From JAEXOD01 sp043805435 (GTDB lineage: Bacteria > Bacteroidota > Ignavibacteria > Ignavibacteriales > Melioribacteraceae), in NCBI GenBank assembly GCA_043805435.1, contig JAZDHY010000022.1, forward strand, positions 1 through 64,000: a stretch of 64,000 nt of DNA. The letters run 5' to 3'. The notes beneath the pieces were generated by a model. The model was given only the letters and a program-made list of their open reading frames with translations. It ran no database searches and had not been told where the DNA came from. This document shows positions 17,569 to 26,916 of the stretch, piece after piece (the first letter of the stretch is position 1; each line of letters opens with the position of its first letter). Both the position numbers and the translations under genes were made by a program.

Positions 17569-18246
17569 GAATAATCCATTTATAATAATATAAAAAATAA
17601 TTGCTGCAATAATTGAATAAAATACAGAGCGTGTTTGAACAAAATGTGCTATGATAGTTTGAATAAAACCCCATATTATTAAAATTAAATCAATTCCCAT
17701 AAAAGTATATGCAACCGTACTTTTTATCATGATTGGATTAGGGTTAAATATAAACCAATGAATTCCAAAAACACCAAGCTGCACCGGAAAGATAAAAAAC
17801 AATGAAAACAATAATGGAGTTTGGGCATAAGTTAATATTGCTAAATTATCTTTAAACCGACTATTAATATTGGATACTTTTAAGATTATTTTTAATAAAA
17901 CGGCACTAATAACAAAAACTGCAAAAAAACTAATAATTAGAAAAAATAGATTTTCAATAATATTTGAAGTCAAATTAGTTTTAGGATTAATAAGATTAGA
18001 AAGTACAAACGTATTAACCGAAAGTTTAACCGAAACTAAAAATAAAATAAATGATAAGAAATTTTTATGTTCCGCAAAGATTACGTTGGAAAATGTTTTT
18101 ACCGGAGATTCAAAAGTTTTCCAAAATGTCAGCCAAAAATCTATGTTAAATACACGTTCGCGTATATACGATTTGCATTTTAAACAAACAAATCTGTACG
18201 ATGGATTTTCTGTTTCACAATTTGCGCATTTAATTGTATTATTCAT
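17542..18246 (-). CDS. Yip1-like membrane protein with zinc ribbon
   Basis: The 234-residue protein starts with a CxxC-x13-CxxC zinc ribbon (CANC and CLKC within the first 27 residues), followed by a Yip1-type membrane domain: the TFESPVKTFSNV lead-in, then about five hydrophobic segments. Such proteins are common and uncharacterised in bacteria. It sits 7 bases downstream of the DUF5683 gene and runs convergently into ppx/gppA with a 27-base tail overlap. Confidence 0.7.
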   Translation of the reverse strand: MNNTIKCANCETENPSYRFVCLKCKSYIRERVFNIDFWLTFWKTFESPVKTFSNVIFAEHKNFLSFILFLVSVKLSVNTFVLSNLINPKTNLTSNIIENLFFLIISFFAVFVISAVLLKIILKVSNINSRFKDNLAILTYAQTPLLFSLFFIFPVQLGVFGIHWFIFNPNPIMIKSTVAYTFMGIDLILIIWGFIQTIIAHFVQTRSVFYSIIAAIIFYIIINGLFLIFPFIQS

Positions 18247-18253
18247 TATTTTA

Positions 18254-18790
18254 TCAAAAGTAAAATTTTATATTCAACATTGTTGAAGACGTGATCGGAT
18301 CTTCTGAAACAGTAAAATCAAATAATTGAGCATCCACATAGGCATCAACTAAATTTAGAAAATAGGTTAATCCTATATAAAACGCAAATAAATCTCTTTC
18401 ATCTCTATAAAAATCACGTTTCCCTTTGTAAGAAGCAGCAAACCTACTGTTATTTGCTAATGCTGTATTATATAAAGATTTATAATCTTTATATAAATTA
18501 TTGTTATGAACCCAAACATAAGCAAAGTATCCTGTTATTGATAAAACCAATGGTGTTTTCCAATAACTTTCGTTATAATATTGGCCCCATCCGGGTACAA
18601 TAGCACTTCTTAAAACAGCACCCCATGGCGATTTAGTCATTTCAAATGCTGTTGTATCACTTTGGACGTTTGAATTTGCTTTCGGTTCCGTTTGGGCAAA
18701 TAAAAAAGTATTAAATATAAATACAAAAACAAAAAAAATTTTAGTAATTGCTTTTTGCGATAATTTCAAATAAATCAAGTAATCTTTCAA
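18254..18790 (-). CDS. DUF5683 family exported protein
   Basis: A protein of up to 178 residues with a signal-like N-terminus (KAITKIFFVFVFIFNTFLFAQ) and the DUF5683 core: LRSAIVPGWGQYYNESYWKTP, then SITGYFAYVWVHNN. The function is unknown, but the gene regularly follows parB in Bacteroidota and relatives, as here. No ATG is available: TTG codons at 18790, 18778 and 18769 are the candidates. The last gives the shortest overlap with parB and the most compact signal peptide. Confidence 0.7.
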   Translation of the reverse strand: MKDYLIYLKLSQKAITKIFFVFVFIFNTFLFAQTEPKANSNVQSDTTAFEMTKSPWGAVLRSAIVPGWGQYYNESYWKTPLVLSITGYFAYVWVHNNNLYKDYKSLYNTALANNSRFAASYKGKRDFYRDERDLFAFYIGLTYFLNLVDAYVDAQLFDFTVSEDPITSSTMLNIKFYF

Positions 18791-19691
18791 GTTCGTCTTC
18801 TGAATAAAATTCTATTAAAATATTGCCTGTACCATCTTTAAATTGTCTGCATGCTACCTTAGTGCCAAAAATGCCCCTAAGTCTGTTTTCTAAATCTCCA
18901 ACCGAAAGTAATTCAAGTGATTTCTCTTTTTCAGTACTTTCGGGTTTTAAATCAACAATGTTGGTTTGTAAATATTTTTTTACCAAATTTTCTAATTTTC
19001 TTACCGAAAGGCTTTGATTAATAACTTTATTTAATAAATCTATTTGCAAAGCTTCGTTTGGTAGTGTTATTAATGCCCTTGCATGTCCTGTTGAAATTTC
19101 ATCTTTTATTAAACTTTGTTGAACGACATCAGGCAGCTTTAATAACCGTATAAAATTAGTAATTGTAGTTCTGTCTTTACCAACTTTTTGGGCAATTTCT
19201 TCCTGACTTAAATTACATTCATCCATCAGTCTTTTATATGCATTAGCAATTTCAATAGGGTTAAGCTTTTCGCGTTGTATGTTTTCAATTAACGCTAAAG
19301 CAAGCATAGCTTCTTTAGTATCAACTTTAATTATATAAGCAGGAATATCTTTATAACCAATATCTTTGCAAGCTCGTAATCTTCTTTCACCCGAAATAAG
19401 TTCGTATTTGTTTTCATCAATTCTTCTAACTGTTATCGGTTGAATTAAACCGTTTTCCAAAATTGATTTTTTCAATTCATCTAACGCATTCTGTTCAAAC
19501 TGAATTCTGGGTTGATAAGGATTTGGAAGAATGTCATTTATTGATACTTTTGCTAATATATCGTACGATTTTCCGTCATCGGTTATAATTTCTGCGGATG
19601 ATTGAATAACGGGATTAATATTTGCTTCTTTAATTCCCGGATTAATTAATGCATCTAATCCTCTTCCTAATCCTGGTTTAAATTTACTCAT
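18741..19691 (-). CDS. parB: Chromosome partitioning protein ParB
   Basis: A centromere-binding CTPase that spreads around parS sites. The 316-residue protein has an N-terminal ParA-stimulating region, the ParB/Srx nuclease-like fold with NPYQPRIQF and ISGERRLRACKDIG (the GERR CTP-binding motif), the helix-turn-helix LSQEEIAQKVGKDRTTITNFIRLL, and a C-terminal dimerisation segment. It lies two bases downstream of parA. I did not find a parS consensus in the window. Confidence 0.95.
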   Translation of the reverse strand: MSKFKPGLGRGLDALINPGIKEANINPVIQSSAEIITDDGKSYDILAKVSINDILPNPYQPRIQFEQNALDELKKSILENGLIQPITVRRIDENKYELISGERRLRACKDIGYKDIPAYIIKVDTKEAMLALALIENIQREKLNPIEIANAYKRLMDECNLSQEEIAQKVGKDRTTITNFIRLLKLPDVVQQSLIKDEISTGHARALITLPNEALQIDLLNKVINQSLSVRKLENLVKKYLQTNIVDLKPESTEKEKSLELLSVGDLENRLRGIFGTKVACRQFKDGTGNILIEFYSEDELERLLDLFEIIAKSNY

Positions 19692-19693
19692 CG

Positions 19694-20467
19694 TTATTCC
19701 ACTTTTTGCATTTTGTTGTTTTGAATTAATTCTGATGCCAAAGAAATATAATTTTGTGCACCAACCGATAATGAATCGTATAAAAGAACCGGCTTTGCAT
19801 GACTTGGAGCCTCAGAAATTCTAACATTCCTATGAATTACTGTTTCAAATACTTTGTTTCCAAAATATCTTTTTACCTCTTCATACACCTGATTAGATAA
19901 TCGAACTCTTTTATCATACATTGTCAATAAAACACCTTCAATATATAAATTAGGATTTAATCCTTTTTTTATCAAATTTATAGTATTTAGAAGTTGTCCT
20001 AAACCCTCTAAGGCAAAATATTCGCATTGCACCGGAATTAAAACAGAAGTTGAGGCAGTAAAGGCATTTAATGTTAATAAACTAAGGGATGGCGGGCAAT
20101 CAATTAAAATAAAGTCATAATCTGCTTTAAGATTATTTAGAGCCACTTTAAGCAAATTTTCTCTATTAGGAATTGATACCATTTCAATTTCTGCACCTAC
20201 CAAGTTAATATTTGAAGGTAAAATATCAAGATTTGGCATTTGTGTATTTAATATAACTTCATTAATATCGCAAATATCTAATAAAACTTCATAAACAGAT
20301 GTGTTTTTAGTTTCAGTACCCAAACCGCTTGTTGAATTAGCTTGGGGATCAATATCTATAATAAGAATCTTTAAATCGGCAGCAGCTAATGAAGCAGCTA
20401 AATTAATTGCTGTAGATGTTTTACCAACTCCGCCTTTTTGATTTGCTATTGCAATTACTTTTGTCAT
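19694..20467 (-). CDS. parA: Chromosome partitioning ATPase ParA/Soj
   Basis: The 257-residue deviant-Walker ATPase works with ParB in chromosome segregation. KGGVGKTS at residues 11-18 is the deviant Walker A with its signature lysine, IDIDPQANST is the Walker A' region, and ILIDCPPSLSLLT is Walker B. The length is that of the chromosomal, HTH-free ParA class, and the direct parB linkage supports a chromosomal role. Confidence 0.95.
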   Translation of the reverse strand: MTKVIAIANQKGGVGKTSTAINLAASLAAADLKILIIDIDPQANSTSGLGTETKNTSVYEVLLDICDINEVILNTQMPNLDILPSNINLVGAEIEMVSIPNRENLLKVALNNLKADYDFILIDCPPSLSLLTLNAFTASTSVLIPVQCEYFALEGLGQLLNTINLIKKGLNPNLYIEGVLLTMYDKRVRLSNQVYEEVKRYFGNKVFETVIHRNVRISEAPSHAKPVLLYDSLSVGAQNYISLASELIQNNKMQKVE

Positions 20468-20492
20468 TTTAACTATAAATTATGTTTAAATT

Positions 20493-21173
20493 TTAATTAA
20501 CTTCAATTTCTTGTCCATAATCCAAAACCATGCAATTTTTTCCATTTAATGAACATTTATTTTTAAATTGTATAGGATCGGCATTGATTACCGGAAAAGT
20601 ATTATAATGCATTGGCAGCGCATATTTTGGATTAGCAAGTTCAACGGCTTTAACTGCATCATCAATACCCATAGTAAAATTATCACCTATTGGAAGCATC
20701 ATATAATCGATACTGTTCATTTCGCCAATAAGTTTCATGTCGTAAAAAATCCCTGTATCTCCTGTATGATAAAAACAAAGATTTTCTATAAAAATAAGAA
20801 CACCTGCAGCCTCTCCCCCATAAAAATTATCAGGAGTAAGGGAACCATGATGCGCAATTGTAAATTTTACTCTTCCAAATTTAAAATTATGACCCCCGCC
20901 AATGTGCATATTATGTGCAATATAACCTTTCGATATGCAATAGTTTGCCAATTCATTAACACATATTAAAGTAGAAGAATTTCTTTTTGCAATTTTAAAA
21001 GCATCTCCTAAATGATCGCCATGAGCATGAGTTAAAACAATATATTCCGCATCCACTTCCGAAGACTTAACCGGTGAAGTTGGATTTCCATCAAAAAATG
21101 GGTCAATTAAAATTCTAATCCCTTCATTTGTTGTTAATTGAAATGCAGAGTGAGAAAAATATCTTAGTTTCAT
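20493..21173 (-). CDS. UPF0173 metallo-beta-lactamase-fold hydrolase
   Basis: The 226-residue metal-dependent hydrolase family protein carries LTHAHGDHLGD, giving the HxHxDH zinc ligands H49, H51, D53 and H54. Further ligands are in AHHG, HTGDTG and MHYNTFP. The UPF0173 family has no settled substrate. Its ATG overlaps the CHAD gene stop (ATGA), so the two are translated together. Confidence 0.9.
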   Translation of the reverse strand: MKLRYFSHSAFQLTTNEGIRILIDPFFDGNPTSPVKSSEVDAEYIVLTHAHGDHLGDAFKIAKRNSSTLICVNELANYCISKGYIAHNMHIGGGHNFKFGRVKFTIAHHGSLTPDNFYGGEAAGVLIFIENLCFYHTGDTGIFYDMKLIGEMNSIDYMMLPIGDNFTMGIDDAVKAVELANPKYALPMHYNTFPVINADPIQFKNKCSLNGKNCMVLDYGQEIEVN

Positions 21174-21643
21174 GTATCACCTGTCTTTATTTTATGGAAT
21201 TTATTAATTAAATCAGATTTCATAAATTCAATTAAAGCTATTGATATCTGTTGACTAAAAGATTTTCTTTTAGATATCATATCTTTATAAATCGATTCAT
21301 CAATTTGAGATGAATAAGTTGACGAAATAAATTTTAATTTTTCCATAATTACATCTAAATCTCGTGCTTCTCCAAGTAAATCTTGTAAACTTTTAAGCTT
21401 TGCATAAAAGTTTAATAATTCTTCCTGCGGAAAACAAGGATAAACAACTTCCAAAATATAACGAACTCGTCTAATTGAGTTTCTTACATTATGTAAATTT
21501 TCAACCCCATCATCTTTCAAAAATATATTAATATTAAAAAACAACTCATCTAATTTTTTATTTACAATTAGTTTTGCAGCTTTCGAAAAACTTAACTTTT
21601 TATTTAATTTCTTTATTAACCACTTTTTTTTGATATTTTCCAT
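21170..21643 (-). CDS. CHAD domain protein
   Basis: The 157-residue helical protein has the CHAD (conserved histidine alpha-helical domain) signature: NLHNVRNSIRRVRYILEV, then LKSLQDLLGEARDLDVI. Known CHAD proteins bind polyphosphate through basic surfaces. Only about one helical repeat is present, so this is a short version. The ATG at 21643 was chosen over an upstream TTG (21676). Even so it overlaps the glycosyltransferase gene by 44 bases in another frame. Confidence 0.8.
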   Translation of the reverse strand: MENIKKKWLIKKLNKKLSFSKAAKLIVNKKLDELFFNINIFLKDDGVENLHNVRNSIRRVRYILEVVYPCFPQEELLNFYAKLKSLQDLLGEARDLDVIMEKLKFISSTYSSQIDESIYKDMISKRKSFSQQISIALIEFMKSDLINKFHKIKTGDT

Positions 21644-22319
21644 AAAAACTATATAATATAACTTTAATAAAACCAATAATGGAGTTTAAGTTTTTAATTT
21701 TGCTGTTATCATTATCGCTATATAATGTAGATATATCAACAAAACCTATCTTATAATTCATTTTTGCTGCATTAATAAGTATTTCTGTTTCGGCTTCGAA
21801 ACCGTCAAAATTTAAATTTATACTTCTAACTACCTCAGATCTAAATAACCTAAAACCGCTTTGACTATCTAAAATATTTTGCTTAGTTAAAATACTCAAA
21901 ATTTTAGAAGAAAAAAAATTGCTTAACTTTCTTGCAAATGGCATTTTTTTTGCCTTAAAATCTCTTTTCCCAATTAATAAATCAAATTTTCCAATTTTAT
22001 TCATAAACTCCGGAATAAACCTTGGGTCATGTTGTAAATCGCCATCAATTGTAAAAATAAAGTCAAAACCAAGCTTTAATGCTTTTTCAAATCCTGTTTT
22101 AATGGCTTTTCCTTTTCCGCAATTTGTTGCATGTTTCAATAATATTATCGAATCACTTAAAACAATATTTTTAACAGAATTATCAGTTGACCCGTCATCA
22201 ACAGCAATTATTAAACTGACATAAGGTTTTATTTGTTCAATAACCAAAGATATACTATTAGATTCATTATAAAAAGGAATAATAGCACAAATTTTATTTT
22301 TGTTTGCTAAATTGTTCAA
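21600..22319 (-). CDS. Family 2 glycosyltransferase
   Basis: The 239-residue cytoplasmic GT-A enzyme resembles dolichol-phosphate mannosyl/glucosyl transferases. It has AIIPFYNESNSI, the DDGSTDNS nucleotide-binding motif, the metal-binding FTIDGDLQHDPRFIPE, and SQSGFRLFR. No C-terminal membrane helices follow, so it probably glycosylates a polyprenyl phosphate in soluble form. The start is TTG with AAAGGA nearby and no early ATG. It overlaps cdaA by 26 bases. Confidence 0.85.
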   Translation of the reverse strand: MNNLANKNKICAIIPFYNESNSISLVIEQIKPYVSLIIAVDDGSTDNSVKNIVLSDSIILLKHATNCGKGKAIKTGFEKALKLGFDFIFTIDGDLQHDPRFIPEFMNKIGKFDLLIGKRDFKAKKMPFARKLSNFFSSKILSILTKQNILDSQSGFRLFRSEVVRSINLNFDGFEAETEILINAAKMNYKIGFVDISTLYSDNDNSKIKNLNSIIGFIKVILYSFYGKYQKKVVNKEIK

Positions 22320-23109
22320 TTATTCCTTTCCAACCCTTTTCTTTTGAAGTGTATAAACTGTTGTGCAGGTAATTTTTTAATGAATCTTTTGATAACCCGC
22401 GTTTTAGTTTTCCGGCTTCAGCAACAGATATAGTTCCGGTTTCTTCTGAAACAATAATGCAAATTACATCAGCCTGTTCAGATATCCCAACTCCGGCTCT
22501 ATGCCTCATGCCTAAAATATAACCATCTATAGTTAAGCTATTGGTTAATGGAAGTGTACATTTTGCAGCTTCAATAATTCCGGCTCTAATAATAACTGCG
22601 CCATCATGTAAAGGAGAACGTGGGTAAAAAATGGATCGTAATAATAATTTATTTACCTTTGCATTTAAAGTAATTCCCGTTTCTACAATACCTCTTATTC
22701 CAACACTTTTAACTATTACAATTAAGGCACCATGCTGATGTTGAGCCATCTCAAATGCTGATTCTGTTAGGATATTTACAAAATCATCATCAATTTTAAC
22801 AAATCGTTTTAATATTGGATATCTTCCAACCACAACAAGCACTCTTCTAATTTCCGGTTGAAATAATACAATAAAAGCAATCACCCAAATATCGGTAATT
22901 AATTTTAACAGCCAGCCTAAAGCTCTAAAATCGGCAGCTTGAGCAACAAAGGAAAGCAATAAAACTAAAATTAATCCTAAAAATATTTGTTGGGCAACCG
23001 TTCCCTTAATAAAATTGTATAACTTATAAATTATAAATGTTACAAGAAATATATCAACCAAATCAAGAAATGAAACGGTCAAAAACCCAATTTTAAAAAG
23101 ATCAAACAT
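22294..23109 (-). CDS. cdaA: Diadenylate cyclase CdaA
   Basis: Makes cyclic di-AMP at the membrane. The 271-residue protein has about three N-terminal membrane segments, then the DAC domain with SPLHDGAVIIRAG (DGA at 169-171) and GMRHRAGVGIS (RHR at 202-204), both catalytic motifs intact. The ATG at 23109 is preferred to an upstream TTG. The start overlaps folP by 8 bases; cdaA next to folP is a recurrent arrangement in Bacteroidota-type genomes. Confidence 0.93.
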   Translation of the reverse strand: MFDLFKIGFLTVSFLDLVDIFLVTFIIYKLYNFIKGTVAQQIFLGLILVLLLSFVAQAADFRALGWLLKLITDIWVIAFIVLFQPEIRRVLVVVGRYPILKRFVKIDDDFVNILTESAFEMAQHQHGALIVIVKSVGIRGIVETGITLNAKVNKLLLRSIFYPRSPLHDGAVIIRAGIIEAAKCTLPLTNSLTIDGYILGMRHRAGVGISEQADVICIIVSEETGTISVAEAGKLKRGLSKDSLKNYLHNSLYTSKEKGWKGIIEQFSKQK

Positions 23110-24259
23110 TAATATTTCCAAAATTATTGTAGTTATTTATCATTGTAAGCATTTTGTTAACATTTCCGGTATTATGTGTACGAATAATTGCCGCACCGTT
23201 ATTTACAGAAATTGTTTCCATAATAATTGTTTCTATATCCCTATTATTTACATCGGAATTTGTTAATTTTCCGATGAAAGATTTTCTGGATAAACCAACT
23301 AACAATGGATATCCAAGGCTTCTAAAATCATCCAATCTATTTAGGATCTCCATATTATCGGATACTCTTTTTCCAAATCCAATTCCAGGATCCAAATAAA
23401 TCTTTTTAATATTTAGTTTTTCTAATTTACGTATTTTTTCGCTAAAAAATTCAAATATTTCTTCAACAACATCATTATAATATGGAGATTTTTGCATTGT
23501 TTGAGGCGAACCCAACATATGCATTATTACAACAATGGGTTTAAATTCTTCAAGTACTGAAATCATTTGATCATCAAAAGTAAAACAACTTATATCATTT
23601 ATTATTTTTACACCTAGTTGTAAAGATTTTTTTGCAACAATTGATTTTGTTGTATCTACCGAAATAACAATTTTTGGGTCATATTCAATAAGTCTTTTGA
23701 CTAAAGGTAATACACGTTTTTCTTCTTCCTCTACACTAATTTGTTCGGCACCGGGCCGGGACGACTCGCCTCCAATGTCTAAAACATGTGCTCCATCTTT
23801 TAACAAATTCAAACATTTATTAAATGCTGTTTCTAGCGTAACACACTCTCCGCCATCAGAAAAAGAATCGGGAGTAATATTTACAATTCCCATATTAAGG
23901 CAAAACGAATTGTTTACTCCGTAACTATTAATCTTCTTTTTTGTAATTATAGAAAAATTAATATAATTATTTATTGCCTCTTTTATTTCACAAATTAATT
24001 CTACCGGAGCACCGGAATTGTAATTTATATCTTCTAAATCACATGTTTTGCCAAAAAATACTATATCAAATAAATTCCCGTTTTTTGATGTAAAGGATAT
24101 ATTATTGACCAAAAATGAAAAGTTTATATATTCTTTTTGTAATTGCCTTATTTCAAGCGCATAATAATAACAATTTAAAATTTCAATACTAACATCGTAT
24201 TTGTTTGAAAAACGTTTTAATACTTCATTGTGTTTGAGATTAATAATTTGTACAGTCAT
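23102..24259 (-). CDS. folP: Dihydropteroate synthase with N-terminal extension
   Basis: Joins p-aminobenzoate to the pterin in folate synthesis. The TIM-barrel starts only at about residue 123 with MGIVNITPDSFSDGG. It continues with IGGESSRPGAE, ISVDTTKS and YLDPGIGFGK, so the catalytic site is complete. The first 120 residues are an extra domain, giving 385 residues against about 280 in the usual enzyme. I do not recognise the extra domain, although long DHPS forms exist in several phyla. Confidence 0.93.
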   Translation of the reverse strand: MTVQIINLKHNEVLKRFSNKYDVSIEILNCYYYALEIRQLQKEYINFSFLVNNISFTSKNGNLFDIVFFGKTCDLEDINYNSGAPVELICEIKEAINNYINFSIITKKKINSYGVNNSFCLNMGIVNITPDSFSDGGECVTLETAFNKCLNLLKDGAHVLDIGGESSRPGAEQISVEEEEKRVLPLVKRLIEYDPKIVISVDTTKSIVAKKSLQLGVKIINDISCFTFDDQMISVLEEFKPIVVIMHMLGSPQTMQKSPYYNDVVEEIFEFFSEKIRKLEKLNIKKIYLDPGIGFGKRVSDNMEILNRLDDFRSLGYPLLVGLSRKSFIGKLTNSDVNNRDIETIIMETISVNNGAAIIRTHNTGNVNKMLTMINNYNNFGNINV

Positions 24260-24289
24260 TAAATACTGCTGCGTTAAATATTGAGTATG

Positions 24290-24314
24290 TAGTATAACAT
24301 CTTATGTTATACTA
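24290..24314. promoter_or_regulatory. Perfect 11-bp inverted repeat between nagA and folP
   Basis: TAGTATAACAT and its exact complement ATGTTATACTA flank a 3-base loop (CTT) in the 61-base gap between nagA and folP. No T-run follows on the minus strand, so it is a poor intrinsic terminator. It could be an operator or an mRNA structure. The core ATGTTAT/ATAACAT recurs at 31023-31036. Confidence 0.5.
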
Positions 24315-24320
24315 TGTTAA

Positions 24321-25481
24321 TTAGACTTTTCTTTTATATCTTATTTTACCCGCCATTATAGTCATTTCAACGTCAAACAAATTATTCAAAACAACAATAT
24401 CGGCCACTTTTCCAGATGCGAGAATACCCTTTTGAGCACCAATTACTTTTGAACCGTTTAAGGAGGACATCCTAAAAGCATCGGTAATTTTAATATCAGT
24501 AGTGTCTAAAATATTTTTAATCGCTTTGTTTAATGTTAAAGTACTGCCGGCTAAAGTTCCATCAGCTAAAGTAGCCATATCATCTTTTAGATATACTTTT
24601 TGATCTGAAAACTGGTATTCCCCTTCATGCATCCCGCCGGCTCTAATTGAATCGGTTATTAGAATTATATTTTTTGGTGTTTTAAACTTAAATAATAGTT
24701 CCATCATAGCCGGATGAACATGATAAGTATCGGCGATCAATTCAATTTTTAATTCATCGTGCAATAGTGCCGCAGTCATTATACTGGGATTTCGATGATG
24801 CATCGGTTTCATTGCATTAAACATATGAGTAACATGACATGCTCCATGGCTGATTGCTTTTGTAATATCTTCATATGAAGCAGTTGAATGACCAATTGAA
24901 CAAATAACACCTCTAAATGATGCTTCTCTAATTACATCTAAAGCTCCGGGTAATTCGGGTGCAATGGTCATAATTTTCATATAACCTTCCGAAGCATCCC
25001 ACATTTCCTTAAATGTTTCAACAGAAGGAGACCATAAATAATCTTCATTCATGGCACCTTTATATTCCGGATTAAGATACGGGCCTTCCATATGAATCCC
25101 TTTTATATTGGATTCGGGATTGGATTTAATGAAGTTTGCTAATCGACTTAAATCCTTTAATAACAATTGTTTTGGCTTAGCGTGTAAACTTGCCATAAGG
25201 GTTGTTGAACCTAACGAAAGGAAATAATTGCTAATCTTCTGTATGCTGGTTTCGTTTTCATCCGAAAACCCAAATCCCCCGCCGCCATGTACTAATAAAT
25301 CTACAAATCCGGGTGCAACAATATTTCCGCTTACATCAATAACTTCCGTATCATCCGAAAATTTTATTTCGTTTGTTTTTCCAATCTCATATATTTTATC
25401 GTCTTCAATAATAATTGTGCCATTGTTCACAATTCTAAAGGGGGTAATAATTTTACCTCCGACCAAAGCTAACTTTTTCAT
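24321..25481 (-). CDS. nagA: N-acetylglucosamine-6-phosphate deacetylase
   Basis: Removes acetate from GlcNAc-6-phosphate in amino-sugar catabolism or cell-wall recycling. The 386-residue amidohydrolase contains DLLVHGGGGFGFSD, GIHMEGPYLNPEYKGA, IGHSTASYEDI, THMFNAMKPMHHR, ADTYHVHPAM and ITDSIRAGG, the family's metal and substrate residues in order. Its partner nagB lies at 30025 on the opposite strand. It ends the rpe-nagA pair, six bases after the rpe stop. Confidence 0.95.
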   Translation of the reverse strand: MKKLALVGGKIITPFRIVNNGTIIIEDDKIYEIGKTNEIKFSDDTEVIDVSGNIVAPGFVDLLVHGGGGFGFSDENETSIQKISNYFLSLGSTTLMASLHAKPKQLLLKDLSRLANFIKSNPESNIKGIHMEGPYLNPEYKGAMNEDYLWSPSVETFKEMWDASEGYMKIMTIAPELPGALDVIREASFRGVICSIGHSTASYEDITKAISHGACHVTHMFNAMKPMHHRNPSIMTAALLHDELKIELIADTYHVHPAMMELLFKFKTPKNIILITDSIRAGGMHEGEYQFSDQKVYLKDDMATLADGTLAGSTLTLNKAIKNILDTTDIKITDAFRMSSLNGSKVIGAQKGILASGKVADIVVLNNLFDVEMTIMAGKIRYKRKV

Positions 25482-25487
25482 TAATTA

Positions 25488-26147
25488 CTAATCCTTTCCT
25501 AAAATATTCTTAAAATCAATTATCGTTTTTACAATGTCGGGTGTATTAAACACAGAGGAACCGGCAACAAAAACATCCACTCCTAAATCACTCAATTCCT
25601 TTATATTTTTACCGGTTACACCTCCATCCAGTTCAATAAAAAAGTTTTTACCAAATTTATTACGTAATACAGCTAATTCAACAATTTTATTTTTTGTATA
25701 TTCTATAAACAATTGACCACCAAAACCCGGATTGACAGACATCAGCAAAACAAAATCTACTATATTTATTATTTCCATTAATGAAGAAACGGGAGTTGCG
25801 GGATTAATAACAATTCCAGCTTTTACGTTTTTGTCCTTAATTTTGTTAATAAGTCTATCAACGTGGTTATTTCCTTCGTAATGAACGGAAATAAAACTTG
25901 CACCTGCATCAATAAACTCGTCTATAAAATTTTCCGGTTCGTTAATCATTAAATGAACATCAAGAGGAATATTGGTAACAGTCTTCAATTTTTTTACTAT
26001 CATAGGACCAAAAGTTATATTAGGAACAAATTGACCATCCATAATATCACAATGAATTAAATCAGCTTTTCCTTTTTCAAGACTTTTAATTTGTTCAGCC
26101 AAATGAAGAAAATCGGCAGATAATATTGATGGAGCTAATAATTTCAT
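25488..26147 (-). CDS. rpe: Ribulose-phosphate 3-epimerase
   Basis: Interconverts ribulose-5-phosphate and xylulose-5-phosphate in the pentose phosphate pathway. The 219-residue TIM barrel has APSILSADFLHL, HCDIMDGQFVPNITFGP (metal-binding His and Asp), DVHLMI, MSVNPGFGGQLF and ELDGGVTGKNI, all standard. It follows the PASTA gene by 4 bases. Confidence 0.97.
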   Translation of the reverse strand: MKLLAPSILSADFLHLAEQIKSLEKGKADLIHCDIMDGQFVPNITFGPMIVKKLKTVTNIPLDVHLMINEPENFIDEFIDAGASFISVHYEGNNHVDRLINKIKDKNVKAGIVINPATPVSSLMEIINIVDFVLLMSVNPGFGGQLFIEYTKNKIVELAVLRNKFGKNFFIELDGGVTGKNIKELSDLGVDVFVAGSSVFNTPDIVKTIIDFKNILGKD

Positions 26148-26151
26148 AACA

Positions 26152-26916
26152 TCACTTTGAATTTGTTAATTTACTAACAACCAAATCAACTGCATCACCT
26201 ACCGCAACCTCTTTATCAGGTGCCGGATATTGATCCATTATTGTATTAGGTAATAAAGTTGGAGATGGAATGCTTGTTGTAGTTCCCATTACAAGAGAAT
26301 TTTGAACTAATAATCGTTTTGCTTCATCTAATGATTTGCCATATAAATTAGGAACGACTGTTTTTTGAACTGCAGGACCGGAACTGATAGCTATATCTAT
26401 TTTAGTACCTCTTGATACTTGCTCGCCCGATGAAATGTATTGCTTTACTACAATTTCATTATCAAACTCAGATTCGATAGACGTAACCGTACCAATTTTT
26501 AGGCCTAACCTGTCAAGGTTAATTTTTGTATCACGCAAAGATTTACCAACTAGTGAAGGCATTTTAACCATAGGTTCTCCCCCACTAAGATGAACTGAAA
26601 TTCTTCGCCCTTCTTTAACTATCGAATATGCAGGAGGATCTTGAGCAATTACATGATTGCGTGGGATTTTTGCATCATAATGAGTTCCGGCAATAAAAAC
26701 ATTCAGGCTTTTATCCTCTAAAAGTTTTTCGGCGTCAATTCTAGACTTTTTTACCAAATTAGGTACTGTAACTTCCGGTTCGTAAACAAACCAGGGCATT
26801 AAAATTAAATCAAAAACAAAAAGAAAAACTATCGCTGAAACCGAAATTATCAAAAATCTTTTTAATTTTTTGTTTTCATTTAACTTTCTGTTAATTTTAT
26901 CTAAGTCTTTGGTCAT
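26152..26916 (-). CDS. Membrane-anchored protein with three PASTA domains
   Basis: A 254-residue protein with a cytoplasmic tail, one membrane helix (FLIISVSAIVFLFVFDLIL, about 22-40) and three consecutive extracytoplasmic PASTA domains (VPNLVKKSRIDAEKLL, MPSLVGKSLRDTKINL, VPNLYGKSLDEAKRLL). PASTA domains bind peptidoglycan or beta-lactams in other proteins. Here no kinase or transpeptidase domain is attached. The ATG at 26916 was chosen over an upstream TTG. It heads the PASTA-rpe-nagA transcript and is divergent from the peptide transporter gene. Confidence 0.85.
   Translation of the reverse strand: MTKDLDKINRKLNENKKLKRFLIISVSAIVFLFVFDLILMPWFVYEPEVTVPNLVKKSRIDAEKLLEDKSLNVFIAGTHYDAKIPRNHVIAQDPPAYSIVKEGRRISVHLSGGEPMVKMPSLVGKSLRDTKINLDRLGLKIGTVTSIESEFDNEIVVKQYISSGEQVSRGTKIDIAISSGPAVQKTVVPNLYGKSLDEAKRLLVQNSLVMGTTTSIPSPTLLPNTIMDQYPAPDKEVAVGDAVDLVVSKLTNSK

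Noticed and set aside
18741..20467. A parS site near parAB
   Set aside because: No TGTTTCACGTGAAACA-like sequence was seen around these genes or elsewhere in the window.
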